From the NCBI RefSeq assembly GCF_023147505.1, contig NZ_JAHXPB010000008.1:62001-126000 (forward strand): a stretch of DNA of 64,000 nucleotides, read 5' to 3'. The stretch is from Brevundimonas sp. EYE_349 (lineage in GTDB: Bacteria > Pseudomonadota > Alphaproteobacteria > Caulobacterales > Caulobacteraceae). Positions 1 through 8,948 of this stretch are shown here, in pieces. Below the pieces are notes generated by a model. It was not told where the DNA came from. It did no database searches and saw only the letters and a program-made list of their open reading frames with translations. How positions within the stretch are numbered: the stretch's first letter is position 1; each line of letters starts with the position of its first letter. Both the position numbers and the translations under genes were made by a program.

Positions 1-1825
1 GTTCGACCTCGACGCGGCGTTCGTCGTCGGGGTTCAGCACCAGGACGCGGTTCCACAACCAGACGGCCTCGCGCTGGCGGCCGACCTTCCAATAGGCGTC
101 GCCCAGGTGGTCGTTGATCTCAGCGTTGGCCGGCTCCTTGTCCACTGCCTCTTCCAGGGTGTTGACCGCGACGTCGTACTGGCCCTGTTTGAACTGGGCC
201 CAGCCCAGGGAGTCCTGGATGTTGCCGTTGTCGGGTTCCAGCGCGTGGGCGCGGGCGATCATGGCGGCGCCCTCTTGCACGCGCAGCCCCTTGTCCACCC
301 AAAGATAGCCCAGGTAATTCAGCATGTCGGCGTCGTTTGGCGCGGCCTGAAGCGCGGCCCACAGCTCGGCCTCGGCCTCGGTCGTGCGGTTCAGGGCCTC
401 ATAGGCGGCGCCGCGCAGGAAGTGGACGTTGGCGCCCTGATCGGCGGTGTTCAGCACCGGCCCGTCCAGCAGGGTCAGCGCCTCTTCATGCTGTTTCAAC
501 TGCATCAACTGCCCCGCCAAGACCAGGGCGATCTGGCGATTGTCGGGGCTGGCGGCGAAGGCGCGGCGCAGTTCGGTCAGGGCGTCGTCCGACCGCCCCT
601 CTTCTTCCAGACTGACGGCCATCTGGGCACGGGCGGCGGCATAGAGCGCCGCGTCCTCGGTCCCGATGCGCGACAGGGCGGCGCGGGCGGAGCTTTTCAG
701 CCCGGCGCGGGCCAGGACCTGGGCCAGCTGATATTCGGTCTCGTCGTCGGGATAGAGGTTCTGGGCAAGGCGCAGATAGACGGCGGCGAATTCGTTGCCC
801 CGCTCGGCCGAGGCCTGGGCCGCGGCGGTGACCAAGGCCTGGGACGCGCCTTCGCGCAGATCAGGCAAGGCAGGAGGCCGACCGCCGGCTTCGGCCCGTT
901 CCAGGGCGCGCGTCACGCCGGGATCGACCGGCTGAACCGCCGTCGCCGCGCGATAGAGGGTGATGGCGTCATCACGGCGACCGCGCCGCTCCATGAACTC
1001 GCCGTAGGGGCGTTTGAACAGGGCGCCGATGGTCGGCGCATCGGCCGCCGCTTTCAGCTCGACCTCGGCCCCGGCATAGTCGCGGCGGCGCTCCAGCAGG
1101 GATGCGCGGTTGATGCGAGCGAAGGCCAGGGTCAGCGGATCGCCGGCGGTCGGAGCGGGCTGAAGCGCGCGCGTCCAGTCATTGGCGGCGGCCGCGATCC
1201 ATGGCGCGACCAGCAGACCCGCGCGGGCGTGGGGCGCGCCGATCGGCTTGGCCGCCAGGGCGGCGTTGGCGGCGCGGGCGTCGCCGTGGGCGTAATCCTG
1301 AACCAATCGAACCAGCCGCCCGCCCTCGACGAAGGCCGGAGACGCCGTGGCGTCGGTCGGGGCCAATGCCGCCGCCACGTCCAGATCGCCGGTCAGCAGC
1401 GCCGAGGTGAAGGCCTGTTCGCGCACGCGCGGCTGTTCCGGCGTCAGCCGCTCGGCCCGGGCCAGATAGTCGGAGCCTTGCGCGCCCTCCCCCTGCATCA
1501 GGGCCAGTTTGCCGGCCAGATACAGACCATAGGCGCTGCGGCCCTCGGCGTTTGTCGGGATCGGCGCCCAGACGGCCGGTATCGCCGGGGCGGCGGGCGT
1601 TTCGGTGATGACGATGTGGGGATCGGACGCGGCGCCCTGAGCCGGCGAGGTCGTCTGGCCGGGAATGGGTTGGCCCGGCTCCAGGATCACGGCCGGCGGA
1701 TGGGTCTGGGGCGTTGGGGCGGCGGGCGCGGCGTCCTGCGCCCCCGCCTGTCCGGCCATGGCCAGGGCGACGACGGTCAGGGAGGCGGAAATCAGAGTCG
1801 AGCGGCGCGAACGAGAGGCGATCAT
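1..1825 (-). CDS. Exported tetratricopeptide-repeat protein, C-terminus beyond the window
   Basis: The minus frame from the ATG at 1825 stays open to base 1, giving at least 608 residues and no stop, so the gene is cut by the window edge. The first 30 residues are a signal peptide (basic start, hydrophobic core, cleavage near AGA-QD), followed by a Pro/Ala-rich linker. The second half has repeated helix pairs with TPR spacing, for example ANVHFLRGAAYEALNRT and AEINDHLGDAYWKVGR, ending at the edge. TPR arrays bind partner proteins; the partner is unknown, and periplasm or outer membrane is likely. It lies about 100 bases downstream of ETF-QO on the same strand. A long open frame on the plus strand over the same bases is a shadow. 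Confidence 0.85.
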   Translation of the reverse strand, partial: MIASRSRRSTLISASLTVVALAMAGQAGAQDAAPAAPTPQTHPPAVILEPGQPIPGQTTSPAQGAASDPHIVITETPAAPAIPAVWAPIPTNAEGRSAYGLYLAGKLALMQGEGAQGSDYLARAERLTPEQPRVREQAFTSALLTGDLDVAAALAPTDATASPAFVEGGRLVRLVQDYAHGDARAANAALAAKPIGAPHARAGLLVAPWIAAAANDWTRALQPAPTAGDPLTLAFARINRASLLERRRDYAGAEVELKAAADAPTIGALFKRPYGEFMERRGRRDDAITLYRAATAVQPVDPGVTRALERAEAGGRPPALPDLREGASQALVTAAAQASAERGNEFAAVYLRLAQNLYPDDETEYQLAQVLARAGLKSSARAALSRIGTEDAALYAAARAQMAVSLEEEGRSDDALTELRRAFAASPDNRQIALVLAGQLMQLKQHEEALTLLDGPVLNTADQGANVHFLRGAAYEALNRTTEAEAELWAALQAAPNDADMLNYLGYLWVDKGLRVQEGAAMIARAHALEPDNGNIQDSLGWAQFKQGQYDVAVNTLEEAVDKEPANAEINDHLGDAYWKVGRQREAVWLWNRVLVLNPDDERRVEVE

Positions 1826-1890
1826 GCCGCGACCCTTCACGCTTTCCCCCTCCCCCGCAAGAGGCTGGATGATTGCTCCTCCACTCCGCT

Positions 1891-1912
1891 CATCCCGAGG
1901 AAAGCCGGGATG
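1891..1912. repeat. Short extragenic hairpin between ETF-QO and the TPR gene
   Basis: CATCCCG and CGGGATG form 7-base arms around an 8-base loop. It sits in the gap after the ETF-QO stop codon. It has no T-run on the minus strand, so it is more like the extragenic palindromes seen elsewhere in this window than a classical terminator. Confidence 0.5.
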
Positions 1913-1927
1913 GGCGGATAGGGGTGT

Positions 1928-3688
1928 TTACATGTTCGGATAGTTGGGACCGCCGCCGCCTTCGGGCGTGGTCCAGACGATGTTCTGCGACGGGTCCTTG
2001 ATGTCGCAGGTTTTGCAGTGGACGCAGTTCTGGGCGTTGATGACGAAGCGCGGGTCAGCCTTGGCCGCCTCGTCGCCATAGACGACCTCGTACACCCCCG
2101 CCGGGCAGTACAGCCGCGCAGGCTCGCCGTATTCGGGCAGATTGACCCGGATGGGGATGGACGGATCCAGCAGCTTCAGGTGGGCGGGCTGATCCTCGGC
2201 ATGGTTGGTGTTGGAGATGAAGACCGACGAGAGCTTGTCGAACGACAGCTTGCCGTCCGGCTTGGGGTATTTGATCGGTTTGTGGTTGGCCGCCAACTCG
2301 GTCGAGGCGGCGTCGGTCTTGGCGTGTTTCAACGTCGGGATCGGCGACCAGCCGCCCAGCAGCGTTCGGCACCACATGTCGAACATGCCCAGCGCCCCGC
2401 CCAGGGTCGTGCCGAACTTGCTGAGCAGCGGCTTGGCGTTTCTGACGACCGACAGCTCCTTATAGACCCAGCTCTTTTCGAAGGCGGTCTGGTATTCAAA
2501 CAGTTCGTCGCCCGACCGCCCCGCCTGAACCGCCTCATAGGCGGCGTCGGCGGCCAGCATGCCGGTCTTCATGGCGTTGTGGCTGCCCTTGATGCGGGGC
2601 ACGTTCACGAAGCCCGCCGAACAGCCGATCAGAGCGCCGCCGGGGAAGGACAGTTTCGGAATCGACTGCAGCCCCCCCTCGGTGATCGCCCGCGCGCCAT
2701 AGGAGATGCGCGTCCCGCCCTGCAGGTGTTTGGCGATCTCGGGGTGGTGCTTGAAGCGTTGGAACTCGTCGAACGGCGACAGGAACGGGTTCTTGTAGTT
2801 CAGGTGAACGACATAGCCCACGGCCACGTAGCGGTCGCCGAAATGATACAGGAAGCTGCCCCCGCCGGTGTGTTCGTCCAGCGGCCAGCCGGTCGTGTGC
2901 TGGGCCAGGCCGGGCTGGTGCTGTTCGGCGGGCACCTGCCACAGCTCCTTCAGGCCGATGCCGTATTTCTGCGGCGACTTGCCGTCCTGAAGCTTGTGAC
3001 GAGCGATGATGGTCTTGGCCAGGGAGCCGCGCACGCCCTCGGCGATGAAGACATATTTGCCGTGCAGTTCGATGCCCGGCTGGAAGTCGTCGGTCGGCTT
3101 GCCTTCGCGGTCGATGCCGAAGACGCCGGCGACGACGCCCTTCACCCGGCCCGTCTCTTCTTCCCAGACGACATGGCTGGCGGCCATGCCGGGATAGACC
3201 TCGACGCCCAGCGCCTCGGCCTGTTCGCCCAACCAGCGTGTGACATTGCCCAGCGAGGCGATGTAGCAGCCGTGGTTGTGCATGAAGGGCGGCAACAACG
3301 GCATCGGCAGCGGCGCCGACCCTTGCGGCCCCAGCAACAGGAAGCGATCCTTGGTGACGGGCGTCTCCAGCGGCGCGCCCCGTTCCTTCCAGTCGGGGAA
3401 CAACTCGTTCAGCGCCTTGGGATCGATCACGGCGCCGGACAGGATGTGACCGCCGACCTCGGCCGCCTTTTCCAGCACCGCAACGGTGATCTCATTGCCG
3501 TCCTTCTCCGCGCGCTGCTTCAGGCGGATGGCCGCCGACAGGCCAGCCGGGCCTCCGCCGACGATCACGACATCATATTCCATGATCTCGCGCTCGACGC
3601 CGTTCAGCGCCTCCAGCGGCGGCAGATTGTCGATGATGGCTTCCTGACGGGCGTTTTCGGCGCCGCCCTCGATGGCGTCTTCGGCCAT
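1928..3688 (-). CDS. Electron transfer flavoprotein-ubiquinone oxidoreductase
   Basis: About 586 residues. The enzyme takes electrons from reduced ETF, made by acyl-CoA and other dehydrogenases, and passes them to ubiquinone at the membrane through FAD and one 4Fe-4S cluster. The FAD-binding GGGPAG is at residues 44-49. The C-terminal ferredoxin-like part holds the expected four cysteines, C528, C555, C558 and C561 (CPAGVYE and CVHCKTC). I start it at 3688 because AGGGGAAATC precedes that ATG; an in-frame start at 3757 would add 23 residues with no homologous look. Length matches the family. It is divergent from the glycosylase at 3779. Confidence 0.95.
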   Translation of the reverse strand: MAEDAIEGGAENARQEAIIDNLPPLEALNGVEREIMEYDVVIVGGGPAGLSAAIRLKQRAEKDGNEITVAVLEKAAEVGGHILSGAVIDPKALNELFPDWKERGAPLETPVTKDRFLLLGPQGSAPLPMPLLPPFMHNHGCYIASLGNVTRWLGEQAEALGVEVYPGMAASHVVWEEETGRVKGVVAGVFGIDREGKPTDDFQPGIELHGKYVFIAEGVRGSLAKTIIARHKLQDGKSPQKYGIGLKELWQVPAEQHQPGLAQHTTGWPLDEHTGGGSFLYHFGDRYVAVGYVVHLNYKNPFLSPFDEFQRFKHHPEIAKHLQGGTRISYGARAITEGGLQSIPKLSFPGGALIGCSAGFVNVPRIKGSHNAMKTGMLAADAAYEAVQAGRSGDELFEYQTAFEKSWVYKELSVVRNAKPLLSKFGTTLGGALGMFDMWCRTLLGGWSPIPTLKHAKTDAASTELAANHKPIKYPKPDGKLSFDKLSSVFISNTNHAEDQPAHLKLLDPSIPIRVNLPEYGEPARLYCPAGVYEVVYGDEAAKADPRFVINAQNCVHCKTCDIKDPSQNIVWTTPEGGGGPNYPNM

Positions 3689-3778
3689 GATTTCCCCTGA
3701 ATCCCGGTTGTCCGTGTGGTTATGCCGCTTATCGGAAGGTGACGCGAGGGCGGTCAAGGCCTATCGGTACCCGCAGAC

Positions 3779-4591
3779 ATGAACGCGCAACCCCATGACA
3801 TCGCTGCAGTCGAAAGCCTGCTCGCCTTCTGGCGGGATGCGGGGGTGGACGCCTGCTATGGCGACGCCCCGGTCGACCACACCCATATCGCTCCGCCGCC
3901 GGCGGTGAAGGCGGTGCAGCGCGCGACCGCCTCTGTGGCCCCGGCCCTGGCCGGACACGCCGCCGAGGACGCCGTGTCCGAGGCCCGGCGTCTGGCCGCG
4001 GGCGCGGCGACCTTGCAGGATCTCGCCGCCGCCGTCGCCGCCTTCGAAGGATGTCCGTTGCGCGGCATGGGCGCGACCCAGTCGGTGTTCGGACGCGGCA
4101 ATCCCAACGCCCCCGTGCTGATCGTCGGCGAAGGCCCCGGCGCGGACGAGGACCGGATCGGCCAGCCCTTCGTCGGCAAGGCGGGTCAGTTGCTGGACCG
4201 GATGCTGGCGGCGGCCGGCCTGACCGACCGGGTCTTCATCACCAACACCGTCTTCTGGCGCCCCCCCGGCAATCGCACGCCCACGCCCCAGGAGCAGGCG
4301 GTCTGCGCCCCCTTCGTGGAGCGCGCCTTCGCCTTGTTGAAGCCGCGCGCGGTGCTGCTGCTGGGCGCCGCCTCTGCGCGCGGGGTGCTTCAGGCCGAGG
4401 ACGGGATCATGAAGCTGCGCGGCCGCTGGCAGGAGTGGCGGCTCGCGGAGGGCGGCGTTTCCGCCCCCGTCATACCGACGCTGCACCCCGCGTTTCTGCT
4501 ACGTCAGCCCCAGGCCAAACGCCAGGTCTGGGCCGATCTGCTTTCGCTGGCGGTTCGCCTTGAAACGGACTCGGTTGAAGAACAAGGCTAA
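3779..4591 (+). CDS. Uracil-DNA glycosylase, family 4-like
   Basis: 270 residues. It removes uracil from DNA in base-excision repair. The active-site loop GEGPGADED is at residues 117-125, followed by the conserved GQPFVGKAGQLLDRML helix, ITNTVFWRPPGNRTP, and the C-terminal HPAFLL motif with H236. An N-terminal extension of about 90 residues precedes the domain. Classical family 4 enzymes bind a 4Fe-4S cluster with four cysteines; this protein has only C26, C92 and C176, so the cluster may be absent or differently held. The name rests on the motifs. It is divergent from ETF-QO and followed by a transglycosylase on the same strand. Confidence 0.88.
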   Translation: MNAQPHDIAAVESLLAFWRDAGVDACYGDAPVDHTHIAPPPAVKAVQRATASVAPALAGHAAEDAVSEARRLAAGAATLQDLAAAVAAFEGCPLRGMGATQSVFGRGNPNAPVLIVGEGPGADEDRIGQPFVGKAGQLLDRMLAAAGLTDRVFITNTVFWRPPGNRTPTPQEQAVCAPFVERAFALLKPRAVLLLGAASARGVLQAEDGIMKLRGRWQEWRLAEGGVSAPVIPTLHPAFLLRQPQAKRQVWADLLSLAVRLETDSVEEQG

Positions 4592-4685
4592 CGGCGGCAT
4601 TGTGACATGCTGACGACCATCGCCATACACGCGCCGCCTTTGTCCTGTTGACAGGCAGCCGTCGCCAACGAGGGGGCCGCCGCTT

Positions 4686-6377
4686 ATGCACCTGTTCCGC
4701 CGCGCGTTCCTCGCGCCGACGCTGGCTGTCGCCGTCTGCGCCGTATCGTGCGCGGCGTGGGCCGAAACGCCCTACGGCGGTTCAACGGCGGATTCGAGCG
4801 CCGGTTCCGGCCGCCCCGTCGCCCTGAGCTCCGCCGACCGGATTTCCTACACCACCGCCTTCGACGCCCTGCGGCGCGGCGACATCGAGACGGCGCGGGC
4901 CTCCGCGCGCCAGGCCCAGGACCGGGTGCTGCTGGGCCAGGTCGAGTTCGAGAGCCTGTTCCACCCCGACCACATCGCCACCTATGAAGAACTGACGGCC
5001 TGGCTGGAAACCTATTCCGACCTGCCCTGCGCCGACCGCGTTTATACGCTGGCGCTGCGTCGTCGCCCGGACGGCGCGCCCGAGCCGACGCGGCCCGGCG
5101 GCGTGATCGGCCGGACCTGGAACAGCCTGGTGACGGCGGTTTCCGGCGGCGGCGGGGTCGACGATCCGGCCAAGGCGGCGCGCGTCGCCTACAACAACGA
5201 CGACCTGACCGGCGCCTCGGCCATCGGTCGCCAGATCGGCGACTGGTGGACGGTCGGCTTGGCGGAATGGCGGCTGGGCCAGTTCCACGAAGCCTTCGCC
5301 GCCTTCGAGCGCGTCGCCAACGACCCGACCGAGGATCCGTGGGTGCGCGCCGGCGCCGCCTATTGGACCGCGCGCGCGGCCTCGCAGTCCGGCCGCCAGG
5401 ATCGGGTCAACGACTATCTGCATCTGGCGGGACAATGGCCCGCCACCTTCTATGGTCAGATCGCCCTGCGTCAGCTGGGCGAGGAGCCGACCATCGAGAA
5501 CATGGGGCCGCGCCCCTATGAGGCCGAGGCGCGCCTGCGCCGCGCGACCTATGTGCCCCAGAGCGCCAGCGTCGAGCCGACCGCGCTGGAGGCCTTCGTC
5601 CAGAGCGACACGCGCGCCAAGCGCACTGTCGCCTTCTACGAGGTCGGACGCCGGGCCGACGCCGAGACGGAGTTGCGATCCAACCTGCGCACCGCCGTCG
5701 GCGACGCCGCCAAGATGTGGACCGCCCTGGCCCGCGCCATCATGCCGGTGAACACCGCCGCTGAGGCCAGTCGCATCGATGCGACCCGCTACCCCATGCC
5801 GGACCTGGCGCCCGAGGGCGGCTTCGTCATCGAAAAGGCCCTGGTCTATGCGTTGGCGCGCAAGGAGACCGATTTCAACGCCACGGCGCGATCCAGCGTC
5901 GGCGCCTATGGCCTGATGCAGGTTATGCCGACGACGGCGGCGGAACTGAGCGGGGATCGGGGCTTCGTCAACGATCCGACCCGTCTGTTCAACCCTGCGG
6001 TGAACCTGCGACTGGGTCAGGCCTATATCAGTCGAATGCTGGCCCTGCCGGCCTTCCAGGGCGACCTCCTGCGGGCGGTGGCCTCCTACAACGCCGGGCC
6101 GGGGCCGATGCTGGCGGCGGTCAGGAAGCTGGGACCAGACGCCGATCCCCTGCTGCTGATCGAAACCATCGACGTACCCCAGGCCCGCGACTACGTCGAA
6201 AAGGTCGTGGCCAGCTACTGGATCTATCAGCGAATGTTCGGCGGGCCGTTGAAAACGCTGGACGCCTTGGCATCGGGCGCCCGGGCCGCGCCGATCGCCC
6301 TGGATTATGTCGCTCCGCCGCCTCAGGCCGAGCCGGTCCTGATCGCCCAGGCCAGCGCGGTCGGAGGCGAGCGATAG
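4686..6377 (+). CDS. Soluble lytic murein transglycosylase (SLT family)
   Basis: 563 residues with an N-terminal signal peptide (hydrophobic stretch ending near AAWA-ET). The middle is alpha-helical with repeats like the superhelical U-domain of Slt70. The C-terminal SLT domain starts about residue 385 and shows ARKETDFN with catalytic E394, then SSVGAYGLMQVMP, NLRLGQAYI and SYNAGPGP, all standard for GH23 lytic transglycosylases. It should cleave peptidoglycan glycan strands in the periplasm with formation of 1,6-anhydromuropeptides. The ATG at 4686 directly yields the signal peptide. Its job (turnover or growth) cannot be told from context. Confidence 0.92.
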   Translation: MHLFRRAFLAPTLAVAVCAVSCAAWAETPYGGSTADSSAGSGRPVALSSADRISYTTAFDALRRGDIETARASARQAQDRVLLGQVEFESLFHPDHIATYEELTAWLETYSDLPCADRVYTLALRRRPDGAPEPTRPGGVIGRTWNSLVTAVSGGGGVDDPAKAARVAYNNDDLTGASAIGRQIGDWWTVGLAEWRLGQFHEAFAAFERVANDPTEDPWVRAGAAYWTARAASQSGRQDRVNDYLHLAGQWPATFYGQIALRQLGEEPTIENMGPRPYEAEARLRRATYVPQSASVEPTALEAFVQSDTRAKRTVAFYEVGRRADAETELRSNLRTAVGDAAKMWTALARAIMPVNTAAEASRIDATRYPMPDLAPEGGFVIEKALVYALARKETDFNATARSSVGAYGLMQVMPTTAAELSGDRGFVNDPTRLFNPAVNLRLGQAYISRMLALPAFQGDLLRAVASYNAGPGPMLAAVRKLGPDADPLLLIETIDVPQARDYVEKVVASYWIYQRMFGGPLKTLDALASGARAAPIALDYVAPPPQAEPVLIAQASAVGGER

Positions 6378-6381
6378 CCGC

Positions 6382-6531
6382 CTAGAAGATCGCCATCAGC
6401 AGGCTGGCCCAGAAGGCGGTTCCGATCAGGGCCGCCAGACCATAGCCCACGACCGGATGCATGGCGCGCGGCGCAGCGTCCGCGTCCGCGTCCGTTTGGG
6501 GCTGAATTGTCGGCATGGCCGTGCGGGGCAT
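6382..6531 (-). CDS. Small single-span membrane protein, unknown
   Basis: About 49 residues from the ATG at 6531; an ATG at 6516 would give 44. The N-terminus is polar and acidic (TDADADAA) and the C-terminal 25 residues form one hydrophobic segment, GYGLAALIGTAFWASLLM. It is convergent with the transglycosylase, four bases from its stop. There is no strong ribosome site at either start, so the call rests on the membrane segment and open frame only. Confidence 0.4.
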   Translation of the reverse strand: MPRTAMPTIQPQTDADADAAPRAMHPVVGYGLAALIGTAFWASLLMAIF

Positions 6532-6652
6532 CTGACAGGTCCGAATAAGGGAAACGCCGTCCTTCAGGTAACGACGTCGGCTTAACGCGGCGTCTGCCGA
6601 AATGGTTCGCGTTCGTTTAGGATTTCGCCGCCGCCTCAAACCTGCAAGACCG

Positions 6653-6973
6653 TCAATGGCTGGAGGCCAGTTTCAGCACGATCAGGCCGGACGCCACCAG
6701 GGTCACGCCGACGAGTCTGAGAGGCGTCAGCGGCTCGCCCAGAAAGACCGCCCCGACCGCGAAGGCGCCCACCGCCCCGATGCCGGTCCAGATAGCGTAG
6801 GCCGTGCCCAGCGGCAGGGTTCTCATCGCCATCGACAACAGGCCGAACGACCCGATCATGAAGACGATCATCCCCACGGTCGGCCACGGCCGTGTGAAAC
6901 CGACAGACGCCTTCATCAGAAAGGCCCAGATCACTTCGAGCAGGCCGGCGAAAAGAAGGAAAGCCCAGGCCAT
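6653..6973 (-). CDS. gdx: SMR-family exporter, guanidinium type (Gdx/SugE-like)
   Basis: 106 residues with four membrane helices, the usual length for small multidrug resistance proteins. The essential membrane glutamate is E13 (FAGLLEVIWAF), matching the position in Gdx proteins, and the third-fourth helix block shows GTAYAIWTGIGAVG and LGEPLTPLRLVGV. Gdx members export guanidinium ion in exchange for protons. The start at 6973 follows AGGGAG at a good distance; an upstream extension has no homologous look. The leader carries two ACGA-loop hairpins typical of guanidine-II riboswitches, which strongly favours the guanidinium role over general quaternary-ammonium resistance. Confidence 0.9.
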   Translation of the reverse strand: MAWAFLLFAGLLEVIWAFLMKASVGFTRPWPTVGMIVFMIGSFGLLSMAMRTLPLGTAYAIWTGIGAVGAFAVGAVFLGEPLTPLRLVGVTLVASGLIVLKLASSH

Positions 6974-6992
6974 GACGTATCTCCCTGCATGG

Positions 6993-7039
6993 CGCCGGGT
7001 CGTCCCGGCGTTGATCCCATGTGGGGGAGGTCGTCCTCC
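6993..7039 (-). promoter_or_regulatory. Guanidine-II (mini-ykkC) riboswitch
   Basis: Reading the minus strand, the leader holds GGAGG-ACGA-CCTCC (7039-7026) and then CGCCGGG-ACGA-CCCGGCG (7010-6993). Two short GC hairpins with identical ACGR tetraloops are the whole consensus of the guanidine-II class. The second hairpin ends only a few bases before the AGGGAG ribosome site of the exporter (ATG at 6973), which suggests control of translation: guanidine links the loops and frees the ribosome site. The loops and stems are directly visible; the ligand is inferred from the known class. Confidence 0.88.
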
Positions 7040-7136
7040 TGAAAGCGCGCCTAATCTGGGACAGGGCAGCGCAAAGTCAAGGCTGGCGTCCGGCGAACCT
7101 TGACTCCGAGGCCCGTCAGACCGACACGAACCGCCC

Positions 7137-8435
7137 ATGATCACGCGCTATTCCCGCCCCGTCGCCGCCGCCATCTGGTCCCAGGAAACCAAGTACAAGA
7201 TCTGGTTCGAGATCGAGGCCCACGCCGCCACGAAGATGGCAGAACTGGGCGTGATTCCGAAGGAATCGGCCGAGGCCATCTGGGCCAAGGGCAAGGACGC
7301 GACCTTCGACGCCGATCGCATCGACGAGATCGAACGCACCACCAAACACGACGTCATCGCCTTCCTGACGCACGTCGCGGAAATCGTCGGTGAGGAAGCC
7401 CGCTTTCTGCACCAGGGCATGACCTCATCGGACGTGCTGGACACCTGTTTCGCGGTCCAACTGGCGCGCTCGTCGGACCTGCTGATCGAGGGCGTGGACC
7501 GGGTGCTGGCCGCGCTGGAGACCCGCGCCAAGGAGCATAAATACACCCCGACCGTGGGCCGTTCGCACGGCATCCACGCCGAGCCGGTGACCTTCGGCCT
7601 GAAGCTGGCCGGCTATCACGCCGAGTTCCAGCGCGCCAAACGCCGCCTGATCACCGCCAAGGAAGAGATCGCCACCTGCGCAATCTCGGGCGCCGTCGGC
7701 ACCTTCGCCAATGTCGATCCGGCCGTTGAACAGTATGTCGCCGACCAGATGGGCCTTCAGGTCGAGCCGGTCTCGACCCAGGTCATCCCGCGCGACCGCC
7801 ACGCCGCCTTCTTCGCCGCTCTGGGCGTGGTCGCGTCGTCGGTCGAACGCCTCGCGGTCGAAATCCGCCACCTGCAACGCACCGAAGTTCTCGAAGCCGA
7901 AGAGTTCTTCGACAAGGGCCAGAAGGGCTCGTCGGCCATGCCGCACAAGCGCAACCCGATCCTGACCGAAAACCTGACCGGCCTGGCCCGTCTGGTCCGT
8001 TCGGCCGTGACCCCGGCGATGGAGAACGTCGCCCTGTGGCATGAGCGCGACATCAGCCATTCTTCGGTCGAGCGCGGCATCGGCCCCGACGCGACCATCC
8101 ACCTGGACTTCGCCCTGCACCGCCTGGCCAGTGTCGTCGAGCGGCTGAACGTCTATCCTGAGAACATGCAGAAGAACATCGACCGCCTGGGCGGTCTGGT
8201 TCACTCGCAACGGGTCATGCTGGCCCTGACCCAGGCGGGCGTTTTGCGCGAAGACGCCTATGCCGCCGTTCAAGAGAACGCCATGAAGGTCTGGCGCGGC
8301 GAAGGCGCCTTCATCGACTTCCTGAAGGCCGACGATCGCGTCACCCTGCCCCACGACCAGCTCGAAGCCCTGTTCGACCTGGGCTACCACACCAAGAACG
8401 TGGATGTGGTGTTCAAGCGGGTGTTCGGAGACTGA
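7137..8435 (+). CDS. purB: Adenylosuccinate lyase
   Basis: 432 residues. It cleaves SAICAR to AICAR plus fumarate and adenylosuccinate to AMP plus fumarate, so it acts in both IMP and AMP synthesis. The fumarase/aspartase superfamily signature SSAMPHKRNP occupies residues 265-274, and the catalytic region GRSHGIHAEPVTFG and the SHSSVER segment are intact. Length is that of the short bacterial PurB type. The ATG at 7137 overlaps the divergent leader of the guanidine exporter. The next gene begins with GTG on the base after its TGA stop, so the two are probably translated together. Confidence 0.96.
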   Translation: MITRYSRPVAAAIWSQETKYKIWFEIEAHAATKMAELGVIPKESAEAIWAKGKDATFDADRIDEIERTTKHDVIAFLTHVAEIVGEEARFLHQGMTSSDVLDTCFAVQLARSSDLLIEGVDRVLAALETRAKEHKYTPTVGRSHGIHAEPVTFGLKLAGYHAEFQRAKRRLITAKEEIATCAISGAVGTFANVDPAVEQYVADQMGLQVEPVSTQVIPRDRHAAFFAALGVVASSVERLAVEIRHLQRTEVLEAEEFFDKGQKGSSAMPHKRNPILTENLTGLARLVRSAVTPAMENVALWHERDISHSSVERGIGPDATIHLDFALHRLASVVERLNVYPENMQKNIDRLGGLVHSQRVMLALTQAGVLREDAYAAVQENAMKVWRGEGAFIDFLKADDRVTLPHDQLEALFDLGYHTKNVDVVFKRVFGD

Positions 8436-8948
8436 GTGTCTGACCAGCGCCGCATCGGCTTTGAACCCATTGTCGATGCGGGCGCCCGCCTGCTCATTCT
8501 CGGCAGTCTGCCGGGGGATGCGTCTCTGAAGGCGGCGCAGTATTACGCGCATCCGCGCAACGGCTTCTGGGCGCTGATCGGCGGCGTGCTGGGCGAAGAC
8601 CTGCCTGCCCTGCCCTATGAGCAACGGCTCGAACGGTTGAAGGCGTGCGGGGTCGGGTTGTGGGACGTGATCGCCTCGGCGGAACGGTCGGGCAGTCTGG
8701 ACGCCGCCATCCGCTCGCCCGAGGCCGCCGATCTGCGCGGACTGGTCGAAAGCCTGCCGGCGCTGCGAGCCGTCGCCTTCAATGGCGGCTTGGCGGCCCG
8801 GCTGGGGCGGCGGATCCTGAGCGGCGTGGGCGGCGTCGAACTGCTGGATTTGCCGTCATCCAGCCCCGCCCATGCAATATCCTTGTCGGCAAAGTCGACA
8901 ACCTGGGCCATACTGGGGAAGTTTCTGCCAGATAAGCCTGCTGACTGA
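8436..8948 (+). CDS. DNA-deoxyinosine glycosylase (uracil-DNA glycosylase family 6)
   Basis: 170 residues. Family 6 enzymes remove hypoxanthine (deaminated adenine) from DNA. Visible motifs are GSLPGD at 23-28, YYAHPRN at 36-42 and the late LPSSSPAHA, the set used for this family. The start is a GTG immediately after the purB stop, and the stop TGA shares its last base with the ATG of purU, so it sits tightly between two purine and one-carbon genes. This suggests co-transcription of hypoxanthine-DNA repair with IMP/AMP metabolism. Mug/TDG-type activity is the alternative assignment. Confidence 0.85.
   Translation: MSDQRRIGFEPIVDAGARLLILGSLPGDASLKAAQYYAHPRNGFWALIGGVLGEDLPALPYEQRLERLKACGVGLWDVIASAERSGSLDAAIRSPEAADLRGLVESLPALRAVAFNGGLAARLGRRILSGVGGVELLDLPSSSPAHAISLSAKSTTWAILGKFLPDKPAD

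Noticed and set aside
107..1921. Open frame of 604 codons on the plus strand
   Set aside because: It lies opposite the TPR protein gene; composition is Gly/Arg/Gln-rich without domains, as expected for a GC-skewed shadow.
2018..3700. Open frame of 560 codons opposite ETF-QO
   Set aside because: Antisense to a clear flavoprotein; no motif and shadow-like composition.
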